Positions 29,542 through 32,498 of a DNA stretch of 32,498 bases are shown here, in pieces. Under the pieces are notes generated by a model, which worked only from the letters and a program-made list of their open reading frames with translations, made no database searches and was not told where the DNA came from. Position numbers and translations under genes: made by a program. The stretch comes from Nemertoderma westbladi (lineage: Eukaryota; Xenacoelomorpha; Nemertodermatida; Nemertodermatidae), in NCBI GenBank assembly GCA_032718475.1, contig JAUCBJ010003210.1, positions 1-32,498 of the forward strand, written 5' to 3'. The number at the start of each line of letters is the position of its first letter. Positions within the stretch are counted from its first letter, which is position 1.

Positions 29542-32354
29542 CTTTACTGTGCCATCCAGACTTCCAGAAACAATGCATCCTTGGTCGAAACAAACAGAAT
29601 TCACTGTCCCTGTGTGACCCTTCAACTCGCACTTGGTTTCCATGGTAACCAGGTCGACGACGCGCAGTGTCTGGTCGTTGGAACCAGTTACGGCGAAGTC
29701 GCCGAGATCGGAGACGGCGAGACAGTTGATCCAATCGGCGTGGAGGTTGGAAACCTTCCGGAGTAGCTGAGTGTTCGGGAACGCGGCTACGGTCCACACG
29801 GCCAGACTGCAGTCCCTCCCTGCGGACACCAGCAGGGAACCGGAGACACTAAAGGCGACGCCGCTTACCGGGCCCGCGTGGCACCGCAGTTCGACGGGGC
29901 TCCGGGAACCGCCCGACTTACCGGGCCGAACCGCCGACTTCCAGACCCGGACCGTCGAATCGGTCGAACCGGAAGCCATTCGGTTGGATCCGGGGTGGAA
30001 GGCTAACGATATGATTGGTTCCCTGTGTTTGGTTACCACGGTGTGGGTGTAGCCGTTGTCCCAGAACGGGGATTCGGAAGTAATCACGATAACGGAGTGG
30101 TCGTCTGACGCAGTTGCTAAGCGACAATCATCCATCCACACTATGGCATTGATACAGCTGTCATGGAGTTTCGCAGACACCACCTCGTGGCCGGTATTGG
30201 AATGATATACGACTAAATCCCCGGAATGGTAACCCACAGCCACTAAAGACCCCCGTTGGGCTACGCACTCTGCCGACTCGTAGCCATGGCAACCAGATAC
30301 GCGCATCACCTCGCGACCGAGGTCTGCTGACCATAGCTTTAGCTTGCGATCCTCCCCAGCGGAGGCGACCGCATCCCCGAGCACGGCGAGCCGCGCCACG
30401 GGGCCGTGGTGCCCGGTGAGCGCCCCGACAACGACCCCGGAACCCGCCGCCCAGACGAGGATCTCCCCGCCGAACGCGGCGGAGACGATATGCCGCCCGG
30501 AAGGCGCAAACACAACGTCGCGAACCGATCGGGAATGGCCGCGGAGTCGGCCGATTCGCTTCCGATGGAGCACATCGTACAGAACGATGGTGGCATCCCA
30601 GCAGCCCACTGCGAGCTTCGGTTCCGTTGGATGGAACCCCACGCAGTTGCACGGCGACTCGCCCACCGCAACCTCGTACACACGCTCGCCGCTAGAGGGC
30701 TTCCAGCATCGCAGATAGCAGTCCCAGCCGACGGTGGCGAGGGTGGCTTTCTCAGAGTCCACCGCCATCCCCGATATGCGCCGTGAGTGCGCCTCTAGCG
30801 AGTTGATGCGGAATCCAGTCTCCACTAACCAGTTCGTTAACCGGCCGTCGGATGTCGCTGTACATACGTTACTATCTCCAACGAAGGCCACCGCCACCAC
30901 GCTGCCAGTCTGCCCCGCGAATTCCGTCAGTCGCTCACCGGAAGTGACGTCACGGGTGTGGACCCCGCCTGAGGCGGTGCCGCAGACAACCAGCTTACCG
31001 TCGGGTGAAACAGCCGTTGCCGTGACGACCTGGTTGCCCGTAGGGACCGACACAACAGACCATCCAGGTTCGAGGTCTCGCTTATTGCTCCATCTGAATA
31101 TATCGAGACGTAGACCGGCTGTGATCCTTTTGGCTGCTTCCTCCACGGTAGACCCCCGTGGTTCCGATAGACTCTGCTGCCAAAACAACGAGTGATTCTT
31201 CTCGAACTCGTAGAGGTTCCTCTCTATGAACCTACGAGTGTCGACGAGACGTTTTGAGAGCGAATCGGAACAGAAGGAGAATTCCTTGAGTAGTTGGATT
31301 CCTTGATGCAACTCGATTCTACGGCAGCAGAATCCGACGTCCGAGAGAACCGACTCCAAGGTTGGTTGGTCGGCGGCGCGGCGAAGGTGATGGGCGAGGA
31401 GGTTGAATGCATGGGCGGGGATACCGTCCCATCGGCGGGATCCGGAGGGGTCCGCCAGACCCAGGTAGTAGGCCGCCAAGACGCGGTGGAACTCGAGTTC
31501 ATCCTGCGGCAGGTAGCGCTTTCTAGCAACCTCCTCGACCAAACGGTGTCGGAACGCCAGCCCGGAACCGTTGCTACACTGCAGCACGGAACGGACGCCC
31601 CCTAGCAGTCGGAGGAACGGGAGGTAAGGAACGCGGGAACGCGCGTCCAATCGGATAGCCGCGTAATCGATAACGTCACACCGCTTCCGGTTTCCACGTT
31701 TAGTGACGTCATCCCGCTTCCGGTTGCCTCGGGTCGCCTTCAGACTGAGCAGGTCTCTGAGTTCGTTCTCGGCGATGCCGTCTCTCGCGCAAAGGAGGAA
31801 CCCGAAGGCCCCGGCGGTCAGCTCCCTACCGCAGTCCGTCTCCACGCGCGCCAGAACCGCGGCGACGAGCGACGCGCGCGACGGCGGGAGGCGTCGCAAC
31901 GTCTCCGTCAGCGTATCGAAACTGCCAATCATCCGGAGCTCGTCGCACGCCATCTCCAGGTAAACCGCGTTCACGGCTTCCTTCTTGGAGACGAGCAACT
32001 TCATCTGGTTGTTGAAGGAGGATTCGTCCAGCCTCTTGTTGTGCCGTTCTAGAATCCGTCGGACCACCTTTGGACGGTCGTGGAGGTCCAGGTTCGGCAC
32101 CGATATCAAGTCGCTCTCGCGTCGTGACAGACACGCGATGCATCGTCCGTTGACATGACAACCGAGGACTAGGACCGCGTTGTTTGGTAGGTCTCTAGGC
32201 AACCACTCCATGTTGGACGCGGCGTTCTCGTCCGATAAGTTATCCAGGCCGTCCAGTAAGATAACGACCTTGGCAGCGGAAGCGGCCGACTTTATCGAGT
32301 TGGAGAAAGTCGATACGAGTTCATAAAACTCCATGTTGGGGTCGACGGAGGAAC
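29542..32354 (-). CDS. TEP1: TEP1-like protein, penultimate exon (NACHT end plus WD40 repeats)
   Basis: This is a single exon of about 2.8 kb. The acceptor TTACTTAG (AG at 32355-32356) starts the exon with the last two bases of a split codon, and the donor at 29541 ends it. Counting from the Met at 32334: Walker B VVILLDGLD at residues 23-31; RLDESSFNNQMKLL at 101-114, which closely resembles the same place in vertebrate TEP1; the helical NACHT-associated region to about 425; then about 12 WD40 repeats from about 435 to 931, ending in motifs such as LRCWK, ILVWA, LKLWS, VRVWK and LAVWT. The Met is inside the NACHT domain, so it is not the real start: Walker A and any TROVE or RNA-binding region lie beyond the right edge. 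Residues about 202-220 hold a small tandem duplication. No stops or frameshifts are seen. NWD1-type NACHT-WD proteins are the alternative, and the 107-114 motif favours TEP1. Confidence 0.87.
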
Positions 32355-32498
32355 CTAAGTAAAAGATTAAAAGATATCAGGTAAATCTTGAAAATATTAC
32401 CGTTAAAATAAGAACTACACAATATAATTAATAATCAATAATACAGTTGGTGACTCTATAACCGACTTTGTGCGGTAGGTCGTGTTGCATTTATACGC
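32355..32498 (-). other. partial intron upstream in the TEP1-like gene
   Basis: This AT-rich DNA ends in a pyrimidine-rich acceptor (ATCTTTTACTTAG at about 32355-32367). The donor and preceding exon appear to lie beyond the window. Confidence 0.6.

Noticed and set aside
30161-32161. Several frames of 100-160 codons overlapping the TEP1-like exon
   Set aside because: High GC content removes stops from other frames. Only the frame with WD40 motifs has homology.

Overview
The window is animal (metazoan) nuclear DNA, probably from an invertebrate with a repeat-rich, AT-rich genome. The evidence is a protein-coding gene with a GT-AG intron that resembles telomerase-associated protein 1 (TEP1), a BEL/Pao-type LTR retrotransposon, two families of non-LTR retrotransposon, and a very large tandem satellite. 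I cannot name the phylum from the sequence alone. I see no bacterial-style operon, tRNA, rRNA or CRISPR array.

Layout. (1) 138-4718, minus strand: a 1526-codon open frame of a BEL/Pao element carrying gag, zinc knuckles and aspartic protease. It is fused in frame to the tail of RNase H because the reverse transcriptase and integrase are missing. (2) 4719-10430: AT-rich non-coding DNA containing a 291-bp tandem duplication, into which a 5'-truncated LINE (6216-8652, minus) has inserted with a 12-bp target-site duplication. (3) 10431-21716: about 11.3 kb of a 38-42 bp satellite with higher-order and segmental duplications and one short foreign insertion. (4) 22026-22921: a long fold-back element with arms of about 0.4 kb and C20/G19 tracts near the tips, followed by a second small hairpin at 22970-23083. 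(5) 23145-26431: a nest of two LINE copies of one family. The plus-strand copy arrived first and later lost internal parts. The minus-strand copy then inserted into its first 20 bp with a 41-bp target duplication. (6) 26529-32354, minus: the 3' part of the TEP1-like gene, with two exons separated by a 1.43-kb intron that is mostly two unrelated minisatellites.

The TEP1-like gene is the only host gene I can support. It encodes the end of a NACHT ATPase module (Walker B visible, Walker A off the right edge) followed by a long chain of WD40 repeats. The spliced join reconstitutes a WD40 repeat across the intron. Its exons are visibly GC-rich against AT-rich surroundings. In vertebrates TEP1 is a protein of the vault particle and is associated with telomerase RNA; whether that holds here is inference.

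The points most worth a second look are the satellite (its higher-order structure, two GATA-type motifs and one AATAAA per monomer), the fold-back palindrome, the datable nested LINE insertions with a microhomology deletion scar, the in-frame gag-protease-only BEL derivative, and a Gly/Ser-rich linker coded by a minisatellite inside a TEP1 WD40 repeat. I did not find a clearly new multi-gene system in the window.
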